This document shows, one piece after another, positions 41,861 to 53,743 of a DNA stretch of 64,000 bases. The translations under genes and the position numbers were made by a program. Each line of letters opens with the position of its first letter. Within the stretch, counting starts at the first letter, position 1. The stretch is taken from the NCBI GenBank assembly GCA_019925095.2, contig CM034408.1, positions 3,659,001 to 3,723,000 of the forward strand. Direction: 5' to 3'. The notes beneath the pieces are model-generated. The model saw nothing but the letters and a program-made list of their open reading frames with translations, was not told the origin of the DNA and searched no databases. This DNA is from Dendrolimus kikuchii (taxonomy: Eukaryota > Arthropoda > Insecta > Lepidoptera > Lasiocampidae).

Positions 41861-42884
41861 ATTAAAACGAGCGATAGTGTTACAAATTCATGAAGAGATG
41901 GGACATCAAGGCCCATATAAAATTTTGAGGTATTTAAAAGATAGGTTTTATTGGATTTGTATGGGCAAGGATGTTAAAAAGATATTAAGGGGTTGTCGTT
42001 TATGTCAGGTGTCAAAGAGTGACAATGTCAAGTATGTTGGAGACTGTAGGTCTATAGTAACTAATAATTTGGGGGACCTGGTCATGGCAGATTCATATGG
42101 ACCTCTGCCTAAGGGGAAATTTGAGGTAGCCTACATATTAGTGATTCAAGATTCATTCAGAAAATTTGTAAATTTTTTTTGATCTAGCTAAGGCTTCATC
42201 TAGAGCTGTTATTTCTAAACTCAAACATTTTGTTAAAATCATCAAACCTAAGGTAATAATGACAGACAATGGTAGTCAGTTTAGTTGTAAGGGGTGGAGA
42301 AGTGCTTTAAGGGAAATGGGTATTAAGCCTATTTATACAACTGTGCGAAATCCTAGGCCGAATTCAACAGAAAGGGTTAATAAAGAACTTGGGAGACTAT
42401 TTAGGACTTATTGTCATACCAACCATAAAAGTTGGGCAACGATTCTTAGCAAGGTCGAGGAGTTATACAATAACACCTATCCTGATAGCACAGGGTTTAC
42501 ACCAAATGAAGTTATATATGGAATTAGTAATAAAATATCATTTGACGATTGTTTACAGAAATATCAAAATACGAAGGATGTGTCTATAGTTAGAGAAAAG
42601 GTTAGGGAAAATTTAAAGCTAAATAGTCAAAAAAAAGAAAGAATAAATTTGACAAAAGTCATAAAATAATTACATTCGAGATAGGGGATTTTGTTAAAAT
42701 TAGAAAGACTAATAAATCAGACGCACAGAAAAATGTTACAAAAAAGTTTGAGTTGCTTTATGAAGGTCCTTATCAAGTAGCAGCTGTACCCTTTGCAAAT
42801 GTTTATACTTTAGTAAATCCAAACGATGGGAAGGTTAGGGGAAATTATAATACTATCCATCTGAATAAATACTATGTGAATTAG
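41829..42884 (+). pseudogene. Integrase of element I
   Basis: Zinc domain IHEEMGHQGPYKIL ... CRLCQ (HHCC). First catalytic Asp in VMADSYGPL, second in MTDNGSQF, Glu in PNSTERVNK. The C-terminal module has FELLYEGPYQV and TIHLNKYYVN before the stop at 42882. Three frame segments are joined by one-base breaks, two of them in or next to homopolymers, so the gene could be intact in the real genome. Confidence 0.8.
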
Positions 42885-43124
42885 AATTAAATAAAAGTAT
42901 TTATTAGAATATAAATGTAGTAGGGAATGGGGAATGGCCCAAGCAAGTCTATATAAAAATAATAATAATAATGCTAGTAATAATTTATAGGAATACAGAA
43001 AAGAGAATCTTATTTTGATAATTTATTAAAGTGAATTAAGTAATATTATCTAGATTTAAATAGTGTAAATAGACTTGTTTGGTGGGGAGAAGGGTGGCCA
43101 TTCCTAGGTTAGGGTATAGTAGTA

Positions 43125-43829
43125 GGTACTGACCGGGCACGGCTGCTTCGGCCGGTACCTGTGTCGGATAGGGCGTGAGTCGTCGTCAGGGTGCCAGCAC
43201 TGCATTGCCAGCGTCGAGGACACGGCGTTGCACACTCTGCAGGAGTGTCCAGCCTGGGATGGGGAGCGCCGTGTCCTCGGCGCAAACATCGGACCAGACC
43301 TGTCGCTCCCGGCCGTGGTCCAGGCCATGGTCGGGGGCCAACCTGAATGGGACGCCGTCGCCTCCTTTTGCGAGGCAGTCATGTCCGCAAAGGAGGCGGC
43401 GGAGCGGGAGAGAGAGCGAGCAGCCGCGCTCCTCTCCCGCCGCAATAACCGGTCTCGGCGCCGGAGGAATACGGACCTCCGGCCGCCATGAACGCGCGGC
43501 GCGGGTGACGGTCAGGGGAGGCTATAAGGCCGTCACCCGCATCTAAGGCCGCCGAGTAGGGGGCGCGTCAGTGCCCGCGCGCGCCCCTCAATTATGAGTA
43601 CGGAGAGGCCTGCCCCAGTGCTGGGGTGGGCCCACGCCAGCCGGGGTCGCGGAAGAAAAGCTCACGCATATCCCGTGACCCCGGCTCATGGCGTCAGGTG
43701 GCACCAAGGGGTTTTAGTGGGTATTCCGGCTCCTCTAGCCGGCGAGTCCCACACTCCCCCGCCGAAGTCTCCCCGGCGGGGGGTCCGCAAACGGATTTCC
43801 CCTTGTAAAAAAAAAAAAAAAAAAAAAAA
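43125..43829 (+). mobile_element. 5'-truncated R1-like LINE with poly(A)
   Basis: A 705-bp insert is flanked by the exact 13-bp duplication GGGTATAGTAGTA (43112-43124 and 43830-43842). It ends with a 23-base poly(A) (43807-43829). It contains the RT C-terminus, then a GC-rich 3'UTR. The perfect duplication marks a recent insertion. Confidence 0.93.
43126..43491 (+). CDS. R1-like LINE ORF2, C-terminal end
   Basis: The frame is open from the insertion border: VLTGHGCFGRYLCRIGRE, a zinc-like CQHC ... HTLQEC (C-X2-C-X7/9-H-X4-C), then a helical basic end (EAAERERERAAALLSRR) and stop. It is the C-terminal domain after RT in R1-clade elements. It matches in order the protein at 63120-63797. Confidence 0.85.
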   Translation, partial: VLTGHGCFGRYLCRIGRESSSGCQHCIASVEDTALHTLQECPAWDGERRVLGANIGPDLSLPAVVQAMVGGQPEWDAVASFCEAVMSAKEAAERERERAAALLSRRNNRSRRRRNTDLRPP

Positions 43830-43842
43830 GGGTATAGTAGTA

Positions 43843-44278
43843 ATGTTGAACAAAAAGAGGTGAAAGGGACGTTAATGAAAAGCTGGTGATTGAAGACTGC
43901 ACATACATAGTATACGTTCATCGTAGAAGGAAAGAAGATTGGATTTGGTAGCTCGCTCAAAGAAGACTCGATGCTGGGACAGGTCACCTTATTGAAGTCA
44001 TTTGCGGAAAAACTTCAGGTGAGTTGCATTTGAGCAATGTTCAGGAAATAGATTGTCCACAATAGAGGGATGTTAGTGTGGAAGATAGAATTAAGATACG
44101 CGGAAAGTTATATAGAGATGTGTAAGTGGTTATTGTATTATGAAATGGTTTGGAGAAATTTATTTGAATTTGGAGGCATGAGAATAAGTCATTCGGGTTA
44201 GATAACAACGTACTATAGAGGAAATGGAGAATTAGATGCGGAGTTGTTCGTAATTTAGTAAGTACTAAGGTACCTTCG
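43843..44278. other. Gene-free flank between LINE and pogo-like element
   Basis: No coding signal. The sequence probably continues the 3' flank of element I interrupted by the LINE. Confidence 0.4.
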
Positions 44279-44579
44279 CCTAGGATGGCCCTGTTCCTAT
44301 GATGGCCCACTTTCAAAATGTCGTACTTTTATAAATGCGAATGAGTTTAAATTTCGCGCCCATGTTCGGTTTGTACCAGAGACAAAACTGCAAGTTAATA
44401 TTAAAGGAAGGGGACCGCCATCTTTGCAGTAGTTGACAGTTTGTCAGTAATGTTACAAATGGCTTACGATTTATAACCTCATGTTCAGAAATCTTTTAGT
44501 ATTTATTTAAAAAAACAAAGCATTTTCGTATTTTTTTCAAATACAAAGTCAATTAGATTTACGGGGCTCTCCTGAGAAG

Positions 44580-45005
44580 GTAAGTGTTGTTTATATTCTT
44601 TGTTAATTTTTATTTAAATGAACTAATTCTTATTACCGGGTAAAGTCTCTATAAAGGCCCATCACTCGGACCTTCAATATGGCCCGGGCCTTATTAAGAC
44701 TAGAAAACTTACTACAATTACTTTGGAGACCATACAAGAAAATTAATCATTTTGGGTTATTTTTTAGATCCAGTGGTCTAGTACTACGCCTGCATCTTAT
44801 TTTAACTTTTATTCTACTTTAAGTTTGAAATTAAAAGCTTTTAGCTTTATCCAAATTTGTAAACTACTTTGCTAAATGTAACCACTTAACGTGGTGCTAA
44901 ATTTTTTTTTCATATCTTATAATCGAAGTTTATTTTTTATATTAAGTTTATTACATTTATTAATAATTTTTCTGACGTTCATACATGAACTTTAATTGTT
45001 TTCAG
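44580..45005 (+). other. Intron in the 5'UTR of the pogo-like transposase gene
   Basis: Donor GAGAAG|GTAAGTG at 44580 and a T-rich TTTTCAG acceptor ending at 45005, 11 bp before the ATG. Both match the consensus. Confidence 0.65.
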
Positions 45006-45016
45006 ATCTTATAATA

Positions 45017-47329
45017 ATGGAAACAACCAATAAGAAGCGAAGTGGTGAATGGACTGAGCAACAGCTGAAGTCAGCTATTGAATCTGTAAAAAATTGCCAT
45101 ATGTCACAACGAAAGGCAGCAACTACTTTCAGTATTCCAAGAAGAACTCTAAGAAATCACCTAAAATCTGGCAGTGTTGAAAAGATAACTGGTCGAGCAA
45201 CTACACTAACTAATACCCAAGAAAAAGATTTAGCAACGCGAATAATACGAATGGCTCAAGTAGGTGTACCGTTGACTCGCAAGTTTGTAAGAAAGCAAGC
45301 CTACTTATTTTGTAGAGCCCATGAAATACCAAATTCTTTCAATGACAACAGAGGCATTGCAGGTAGAAAATGGTTAAAGAATTTTTTGAAACGAAACCCT
45401 GAAATTTCTGTTCGCAAAGCACAGTTTATGAACTCTGCAAGGGCTCAAAAGCTGAATAAGCATATTGTACAACAACATTTCACGGCAATTAAAAAAATAT
45501 ATGACGAATTAGACATTCCTCGACATCCAGAACGTTTATATAATATAGACGAAAAGGGCTGTCGGCCAACCTTGCACCACCAGCAACATGTTCTTGCACA
45601 AAAGGGGAGCAAAAGAGTCCATTTTATTGCACAGGAACATGCTGAAAATGTTACCATTGCTATGTGTGTCAATGCTTCAGGTAATTCAGTTCCACCTATG
45701 ATATTATTTAAAGGTAAAAGACTAAGGCCGGAATTTAACGACAATTTGCCTGATGGCACTATAGTCAGAATGGCACCAAAAGGAAGCATGACTACTGAAT
45801 TATTTATTGAATTTATCCATCATTTTGGCAATTATAAATCACCCGGGAAATGTTTGCTAGTTTTTGATGGAGCTGCTTCGCATTTAGATGCTAGAATTGT
45901 GGATGCTGCTGATGAAAACAACATCGTATTATATTGTTTACCATCAAACACCACCCATGAGTTACAACCGCTAGACAAATCGGTAAATAAATCATATGAA
46001 CATCATTGGGATGAAGAAGTATTGTTGTACGCTTATCATCATCCAGACCGCAAGCTCACAAAGGCAAGGTTTAACAAAATTTTCTCAAAAGTATGGCCTA
46101 AGTGTGTAACTCAAGATAATATAAAAAACGGATTTAGAGCTACTGGGCTCCATCCTTACAATCCAAATGCGATCCCCGAGGTGGCTTTTGCACCTTCTAT
46201 CCTCACTCAGCGGCCTACTCTACATGAAACTGCTTCTAACTCAGTTGCTTCAGCAGCTCTAGATTTTGAAGAGTCCGCTGTTCATCACAGTAATGACTCT
46301 GACACGGATTGTGAAGAAAGTTTTCGTATGTCGCCATCATTATTAGTTGAATACTATGATGTATCTGATTGTTGCCCTGATCCAAGAACATTACAGCCTC
46401 TAAGTTTACCTTTCTCTGAATATTTACCTCCACATCCATCTACTCTTCAGACACAGAAACATTCGCCAATTTACACATCTAGGAAATTGGTTGATTACAG
46501 TTCCTCTTCTGAACCTGCTACTGAAGATATTGTAGAACAACCTACAGCAACAGACATGAATATATGCGATAGAGCGTCACAATTTCACTCTCCTATTCCC
46601 AGTACGTCTGGGTTAGGACAGAATGTACTACGAATACCAGTGATTAATTCTTCTACATCAAGCTCGGACAATGAAAATATAAACACATTGCAAAAATACT
46701 TTCAATACTCTGCCAGGAACTGTAAGATTTATACATCATCAGAATCGGAGTCAGAAGAAAAAAAACTAGATTCATGTAAAGAAATAGCCACTTGTATAGA
46801 CCAACGGACACACCGCATCCAAACAGAGGATCATAATTCTGATGATTCTGACGATGTGCCACTGTCAAATTTAAAAGGTAGTAATAAGAAAACTCAAAAG
46901 AGGTCGCCGTTTCACGAACTTATACCAACGCCTAACTTTGCAACAATCAAAAGTAAACCAAGGCGAAAAGCAATTAATTACATGGGACAAAAAGTAACCA
47001 AAGATTTGTTTGATACTGTTCAAGAAAAGAAAGAAAAGGGATCAAAAACACTAAAAGTGAAGCCAAAATATACTAAAAGCCGAAAACATAATCAAAGAAA
47101 CAAAAATGATAAAGGAGACTGGAAAGCAAAAGAAAACAGAATAAATGGAAAAAATAAAAGTACAAAAACAAAAGTTAATAACACTGAAAGATGGTATTGT
47201 CGAGCTTGTAAAACTGAACGCGTTGCAGATATGCGACAATGCATTGATTGTTCTTCATGGTACCACGAAGATTGTGTTGGACTAACTAAGAACGACATAG
47301 AGACATTCCTATGTCCAGAATGTAACTAA
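45017..47329 (+). CDS. Pogo/Tigger-like transposase with C-terminal PHD finger
   Basis: 770 intact codons from the ATG at 45017. Residues about 10-55 are a psq-type helix-turn-helix (MSQRKAATTFSIPRRTLRNH). About 65-135 is a CENP-B type DNA-binding domain. About 165-370 is DDE_1 with Asp in YNIDEKG, LLVFDGAASH and LQPLDKS (35 residues between the last two). Then come a long Ser/Asp-rich linker, a Lys-rich stretch, and at about 728-769 a C4HC3 PHD finger (CRAC ... CIDC ... HEDC ... CPEC). It should bind the element ends and cut and join DNA in the nucleus. Every catalytic residue is present, so it is either an active element or a retained gene. Confidence 0.9.
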   Translation: METTNKKRSGEWTEQQLKSAIESVKNCHMSQRKAATTFSIPRRTLRNHLKSGSVEKITGRATTLTNTQEKDLATRIIRMAQVGVPLTRKFVRKQAYLFCRAHEIPNSFNDNRGIAGRKWLKNFLKRNPEISVRKAQFMNSARAQKLNKHIVQQHFTAIKKIYDELDIPRHPERLYNIDEKGCRPTLHHQQHVLAQKGSKRVHFIAQEHAENVTIAMCVNASGNSVPPMILFKGKRLRPEFNDNLPDGTIVRMAPKGSMTTELFIEFIHHFGNYKSPGKCLLVFDGAASHLDARIVDAADENNIVLYCLPSNTTHELQPLDKSVNKSYEHHWDEEVLLYAYHHPDRKLTKARFNKIFSKVWPKCVTQDNIKNGFRATGLHPYNPNAIPEVAFAPSILTQRPTLHETASNSVASAALDFEESAVHHSNDSDTDCEESFRMSPSLLVEYYDVSDCCPDPRTLQPLSLPFSEYLPPHPSTLQTQKHSPIYTSRKLVDYSSSSEPATEDIVEQPTATDMNICDRASQFHSPIPSTSGLGQNVLRIPVINSSTSSSDNENINTLQKYFQYSARNCKIYTSSESESEEKKLDSCKEIATCIDQRTHRIQTEDHNSDDSDDVPLSNLKGSNKKTQKRSPFHELIPTPNFATIKSKPRRKAINYMGQKVTKDLFDTVQEKKEKGSKTLKVKPKYTKSRKHNQRNKNDKGDWKAKENRINGKNKSTKTKVNNTERWYCRACKTERVADMRQCIDCSSWYHEDCVGLTKNDIETFLCPECN

Positions 47330-47900
47330 AACAAAAAGCTTTGGACTTTTATTCATTTCCATTTCATTGATTTTTTCCATACTCCTAATAAGGCCCACTG
47401 AATTCGTGAAGAATAATTTTTATTTCAAAATGTAAACGAAATATTGTTTTCGCAATAATTGATCGTTAGAATAACGCCATAAAAGTGTTATTTATTGATT
47501 TTAATTAGACATTTATGTTTTCTAGTTAGATAAAGTTTTGCTAGGCCTAAGATAGCCCAAAGTACAATTTAAGACGAAAAAAACTAATGTGATAGACTGA
47601 TAAGAATCTCAAATGTTACTTAGGTTAAGTTTTGTATAATACATATTTCTTTGCTTTGTTAACGTTTACAAATTGGGTAATTAATATTGGGCCATAATAA
47701 GTACCTATGTTTCCAACAAGGCCCACTTTAGACATTTTTAAAAACAATTGTTTTCTTATTATTTTTTAACAAAATATGTTGATTTATATGTTAATTTTAT
47801 TCAGAAATAAATAAGCTATATTATAATACACTTTATTCTCTTAAATTATTTCAATGTTTTTATTTATTTCAATATTGCAAAAAATGGGCTTTACAAGGCG

Positions 47901-50254
47901 CATGTATCTCGGAATTTAGTTCGTCTAGATAAATAATTCTCCCAAGAGGGTATTTGAGGATATAAGGATTTTTTTTTGTGGGAAATCTAATAGATTAAGG
48001 ATAATATATTCTATGCGACTAAATTTAAACTTAAATAAAATTGAGAGTAGAAGTTTGTAACTTAGTCACTCTTATTATAGTTAAAAATTTAGGACAAACG
48101 ATTATATAATTATTTGATAATGTGATCTATATACATAATATATTTATGCATTTGAAGTAGACAACAAAACGGTGTCACAGCCTATAAAAATTTTTAAACA
48201 AAAATTCATGAGAACGATTTATTGCTATAAACTTTCCGTCAGGGACAGTTTAGTATGGGTATAAATAATGAATTATGAATTTCGTTTTCTTTGTTTCACC
48301 TTAAAGGAATTTAAACAATTCCGGGCTATTAGCGTTAGTTATTTTAGGTCATTTAGCATTATATTCATATAAATATTAAAGGGAAATGTAAACATTTCGG
48401 AGAAATCTTTCTCTTCTTTTAATCTATTTAAGTATGAATTTGCTGTTCATCTACTTTTGATAATTAGTTGATTGTTAGGATTACTATATATAGTGAAGTT
48501 TAGATCTCGTTAAGGTGAATTTTTATGAAACCATTTGACAACTGCCGTCTTGTAGGTTAATTATATTTTATTTCGATAAACTACATAAAATCTAGTAGGG
48601 CGACTGTGACGGACCCAACGTTGTCAAAAGGTGGGGGTTTGATATAAAAATACGATTAAAAACATATATGTAAATAAAATAATCAAAATTTAAATTAAAG
48701 ACATTGATTACATGTGAGAAGCGTGTATTTTATTGAATATATTAAATTACATATTCAATCAATCGAATATTGATTAATAAAAATGATAATGACATTCTTT
48801 TTATATATTAAAATTAAAGTAAGAATAATGACATCTGGCGTCATTAACTTGGGTAAGTCATATAAATCGTTGTCAGACATTCTTCATTTTCATGTAGTTT
48901 TAGCGCGCGATAATAGATGGCGCTGAAACAAAAATACGTTAACATGGGGCGTTGCATCTTGAAATTCTGATTTTCTTCGGAAATTCAGAGATTAGGGCAT
49001 GCAAAATGCATTAGCAGTAACCACAAGCATCTAATCTATGGTGAATTAACAAAATATGTTACCTTTATTATGTTGGGAATGCAGGATTCATTGAGTAGTG
49101 TAGCAGTCAAAACACATTCTGGAAGAATAGCTAACACTTTAGGGTTTTCTTCTTATTTGCTGAATATACGCTTCAGTATATGTTTGTGAAGAGCGTATCG
49201 TTCTTGGGTTCCGTAAAGAAGTATGTGTTTTGCATTTGATAGCAAGTTCAAAGAACAAAAGCATATCTCTGGAAAAATAGACAATTATGTTATGAAATCA
49301 AAATATGAATAAAGTTTACACATTGGAGTAAGTAGTTAGTGATTTGCAGACGTTAGATAACATGTATATCGTAGTATAATAATTAACAAATTTTAAAAAT
49401 ATTAGAGAATGAATAAGTTATTGGTAAAAAACAGAAATGTGATTTAGAAAGTTATTTTACCTTGTTAACACTGAGCTAAGAGTTAAGAAACTTATGAATA
49501 TATGCTAGATTAATGCAGAAGAAGTAACATCACTTGCAAAAGCCGATTAAATTTGGAAATTTAAAGATAAAAGGAATAAACTAAAATAATCTAGCCAATA
49601 ACACCTCACAATAAAGATGAGAAATTATCAATATAGGTTTATAAGTATACAATTAGTTATTACAATTAAAAATATAAATTTATGTACACAAATTAGTAAT
49701 TAAATATTAAAAATTCTATGATGAATGTAATTAGGAAATGATTAATTATGTGAAATAGGAAATAATTAAATTTGAGAAAGATAAAAGAGGGTAGTTTTGA
49801 AAAAAATAAGAAATTAGAATTTTATAGTTAATTTACGTTATTGAAGAAATATATCTATTTTTTTTTATTAGATAAAATAGTTAAAATTTAAGTAATTAAT
49901 AGTGCATAAAGTAATAAACATCATAGGTAGGAAAACAAGAAATTATTGAAAGGAAAATACAAAATACGAATGCTAAGTAGGGGGCGCTTTTAGCGATGTC
50001 GGATCGTGTAATATGGAATATTTCGGTAATTATTAGAAATACGTATAAAATATTTATATCAGAAGATAGCAAAATAGTTTAAAAAGGTTTTATTATAATA
50101 CAATGATTCGAAGTTTCTAATTTTACAAAATAACATGTAAAAAGCAATGCTGTTTTATGATTGGTTAAAAATAAGTGGTGCAAGTACGAGGGGGGTGCAT
50201 TGGGGGGGAAAGATGATGCAATAGTAGGAAAGTTACGGGGACTGGTGAAAAAAA
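47901..50254. other. AT-rich DNA without genes
   Basis: Both strands carry only short chance frames. G-rich runs occur near 50191-50222. I see no recognised element. Lengths and texture suggest old or unknown repeat DNA. Confidence 0.5.
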
Positions 50255-50290
50255 TATAAATACCAAGGGGTGGAGAAGAATCGGGACAGT
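50255..50290 (+). promoter_or_regulatory. Core promoter: TATA box and initiator
   Basis: TATAAATA at 50255-50262 with an arthropod-type initiator (ACAGT, A at 50288) 33 bp downstream. G-rich sequence lies upstream. No ORF of size follows, so it may drive an LTR or a non-coding transcript. Confidence 0.4.
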
Positions 50291-51349
50291 CAACGTGATA
50301 TTCTACTACCACGAAGTGCTGCTAGTCGGATACTAGCGCCCCCTAGTGGCCATTCCTAGGGCTAAAGCGCTGCCGCTCTGCGCCGGTAAATAATTATTAA
50401 ATTTAATAAAAAAATAAATAATTTAATAGTGCTGCGTCGTCGAGGAGGCCTACGGTAAAGTTTAATCATTTATATTTCGATTTAGAGTAGAATAGCTAGG
50501 TGATTCAATCGGTTCTAATTAAATCGAAATCAAAAGGGTAATTTATAGTCGTGGTTAAATAAATTTTAAAATGTAAGGAATTACGTGAGTTCGTGCGATT
50601 TTAATTAGACTATTGTTTAATTTGCTTTAAAATCATATAAACGGCTCGTGTAAAGTTATTTCTAATATCTTGTTCGTTACCAAATTAATACGGGAAATAA
50701 TGTAATATTTTAATGTAAAATCATAAAACGTCGCGTTAAATAAAGTCTACCTTCTTTTAAATCATCAAAAAATAAATACATGAATTTGCTAAATGAAACG
50801 ATGATGAATTTATTAAAAATATTCAAAAATAAATCTACCTTAATTTGATATAAAAAATGAGAAAATGGAAATTATACAAGAAATTAAATGATAGAAAATC
50901 CAATTTAAAATATACAATTAAGAGATGGTTTGTCTAGGGAATTTAATATTTTTAAGATTTATAAGCAATCGTTTCGGTTAAGTTATAATAAAATTTGATG
51001 TAAAATTAATACAGATCTGTATAACATAAACTAATAAATTAATTCCTGCAAGACGTGTCTGATGCAACAAATTTAGTGTAACAAATGTAGAATAAAAGGG
51101 GTATTGATTTGCTTTAAATATTGTTGAATTACGTTAGATTGCTTAAAAAAATAAAGCAATGATATATTAGTGGAGCCGTTACGTGTAAATTAATTCTGGT
51201 ATTGTAGGCTTGATTGAATCTGTAAATTAGTAATTTGTGATCTGCGTATAGATGGTAGAATACCTAGTGTCGGGAGGTATCTTAGTGTAGGAGACCAGTG
51301 CCGTGGGTCTAATAGGATATTTTGTGTTAGAATCTCCAAGGACTAAGGT

Positions 51350-51374
51350 AAGTCGGGACAGGAGCTCCCGACTT
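51350..51374. other. Perfect hairpin
   Basis: AAGTCGGGA and TCCCGACTT form a 9-bp stem around a 7-base loop in otherwise AT-rich DNA. Confidence 0.6.
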
Positions 51375-51566
51375 CAGTGAGTTTTTGAACACATTGACAG
51401 GGATTCTCAAGTTATATTTAATTTATGCATTTATTGTTTTGCTGAAGGGTTTTATAATGTGCACTATGTATATATCTATGACCAAAATACACGTTATTCA
51501 GAATTTAAATGTGATCAATATAATATATATCAGAGTCGGTTGTAATGTAGATAGGGCGGATAAGAT

Positions 51567-52115
51567 GTATAATTTTAAGGCGTTATGGTAATTGCGGTGC
51601 GTTAGTTTGTAAGTGATACGAACTGCTTTAGATTTAAGTGCGGCAATTATAAATGGATATAAACGAAAAATAGCGGAACGTTTAGGTTAAGCGTGTAGGG
51701 TTGCGTAAGTTATAAGCGAATTATGTCTATCAGATACTGATAGAAACGGCTAAAACGTTATTTCTAATGCGTTGGTTTAGGCGTTATTTATAAGTAGGTA
51801 GGCGGTTGAAACGATCTTTAGGCACTGTGGTATAGGAATTGCGTATAATTTTAAGGTGTTACGATAATTTGCGGTGCGTTAGTTGTAAGTGATACGAACG
51901 GCTTTAGATTTAAGTGCGGCAATTATAAATGGATATAAACGAAAAATAGCGGAACGTTAAGTTAAGCGTATAGTGTTGCGTTAGTTGTAAGCGAATTATG
52001 TCTATCAGATACTGATAGAAACGGCTAAAACGTTATTTCTAGTGCGTTGGTTTAGGCGTTATTTATAAGTAGGTAGGCGATTGAAACGTTCATTAGGCAC
52101 TGGTATAGGAATCGG
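51567..52115. repeat. Tandem duplication, 276-bp unit, two copies
   Basis: Copy 1 is 51567-51842 and copy 2 starts at 51843; both begin GTATAATTTTAAGG and share most bases. Each holds an internal palindrome ATCAGATACTGATAG. No coding frame. Confidence 0.88.
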
Positions 52116-52494
52116 CAAACGTTATTATTAAATTAGATATAATATATATAGGAACTGGCCAATACATTATTGTTAGTGCGTTGTAAAATATCGAATAGGC
52201 GGTAGGAACATTGAACGATATCTATAGGAACTTGTATAAATAATAACTAAATCATTAACTAAGAATTATCATAAATAACCTGAAGCTTGTCTTCCGTCTA
52301 CGGGTTAATTCCAAGTAAATTTTAAATTTTACAGTGCTACTTTAACGGTTTATGTCTGCCCTTAAACTATGTTTTCATTACATATGAAATAAGCCGAGCC
52401 TCCTTCGCAGAAGGTTATTCAAAATGGTACAGGCTTAACAATGGTTCATCTCAAGGACTTGTTAAATAGTTTGTTATATATGTGATATAAACAA

Positions 52495-52714
52495 ATTTAA
52501 ATGTTATAACACTTATGTGTTATTATAGTCCAAGGGTTAGATACTATTACATAGGTTCAATACTTCTATCACTAAATATCTATACATAATACTAAAGTTT
52601 GGAATACAAACATAATTTAAATATCCTAGCACTTATGTGTTATTATAGTCCAAGAGTTATGTATTTATTACATGTATTTAAAGTCCCATTCCATAAAATA
52701 TCTATACATACTGG
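52495..52714. repeat. Tandem duplication, about 119-bp unit
   Basis: CACTTATGTGTTATTATAGT occurs at about 52510 and 52630, and AAATATCTATACATA closes each unit. Confidence 0.75.
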
Positions 52715-53743
52715 GTCCAATATCAGTAATGAAACGAGATACCAAGATTTATGTATGTATTATATATATACTCGTACTCTGCCTTAATGAAATATTTATA
52801 TGGTAATATATATACCAAACCCTAAGATAAGGTTAATATCAATATTATACCTGTATTAGAATATATATGTACATATTACATACACAGTTTAGGTATTTAT
52901 GTATGAACATATGCTACATGTATCCAAGTCCCATAATTCTATTTTAATAGATTACTATGTATATAATTACATATCTATTGATATTCTATTTTATAAGTAT
53001 TTATATATGTGTGGATAAATGCTGCATGCATACATATTCCATAATACTATTGGATTTAATAATTAATGGTTTATTATGTATATAAACCCTGCTTCTCATG
53101 TTTAAGTATGTATACTACTTGCGTGTAAGACTATTCACAATAATATACAATAATTATTTACGATACATTTTATATGTATTTACAATATATATTTTCTTTG
53201 ACACATTACACTCAACAAATAAACTAGATTCACTGGTTGTGCTTCTGGTGAAGTATGTGTTGAGGGTTTTAAGACATCGATGCCAATCGTAGTCCAACGT
53301 TCGACTCTCACAAAATGCGTTTTACTATAGGGTTCCCAAAGTCCTGTGAGTTGATTTGAATCGACCCTAGGCAAGCGATAACGAGATGTTAGTGTATCTA
53401 CCGTTGGACGTCATCAAAGTCGTTGGCTTCTTAGTGAATTGCTTTGATTTCGTATCGTTCCAGCATTGTTAAACAATGACTTGGCTAGGAGCCTAACCAG
53501 TCGTAGGATAACTAGACCTTCCTATGTTAAGTCTGGTTTAGACTTCATGTCCTATATGTCAGTTTAACGTGCTGTGAGACAGGGGTCGAATCTTTCAACC
53601 AAACGGAACTGTCAGCTTGTACTGATAGTCTAGGTATGTCCTCTTTGTGTTGGTATCCACTGAGGGCCCAATGTTGGCCTAAAAACGATTGTATAATCAA
53701 CGATCGGTTCTTATGAGCTGAAACACATATATTACAGACTAAA
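52715..53743. other. Gene-free AT-rich stretch
   Basis: Only short frames. The part from about 53280 to 53690 is less AT-rich with many short inverted repeats, and might form structured RNA. No family recognised. Confidence 0.4.

Larger units (their letters stand above)
38410..43111 (+). mobile_element. Element I: Ty3/Gypsy-like retrotransposon with frameshift signal and G-patch
   Basis: Near-complete internal region: gag, -1 frameshift site, G-patch, protease, RT, RNase H, integrase. The left end is cut near the Harbinger fragment, with no 5' LTR or primer site seen. The 3' flank (42885-43111) has TATATAAAA at 42950 and may be the start of an LTR. Only three one-base breaks occur (near 41865, a T8 run at 42173, and 42655). 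A decayed relative lies at 60600-62690. Confidence 0.82.
44279..47900 (+). mobile_element. Pogo/Tigger-type DNA transposon (ends approximate)
   Basis: It holds one intact transposase gene. Copies of a 14-bp motif (consensus CCTAWKAWRGCCCA) occur before and after the gene: 44279, 44295, 44650 on the left and 47384, 47546, 47713 on the right, plus inverted or partial copies near 44676 and 47689. They are likely transposase-binding subterminal repeats. I could not fix the terminal repeats or the TA duplication; borders are set at the outermost motif-like sequences. Confidence 0.6.

Noticed and set aside
51350..51374. Bacterial-type terminator hairpin
   Set aside because: No bacterial gene context and no T run; kept only as a hairpin.
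53098..53374. 64-codon frames on both strands
   Set aside because: AT-driven, no domain, and they overlap each other.
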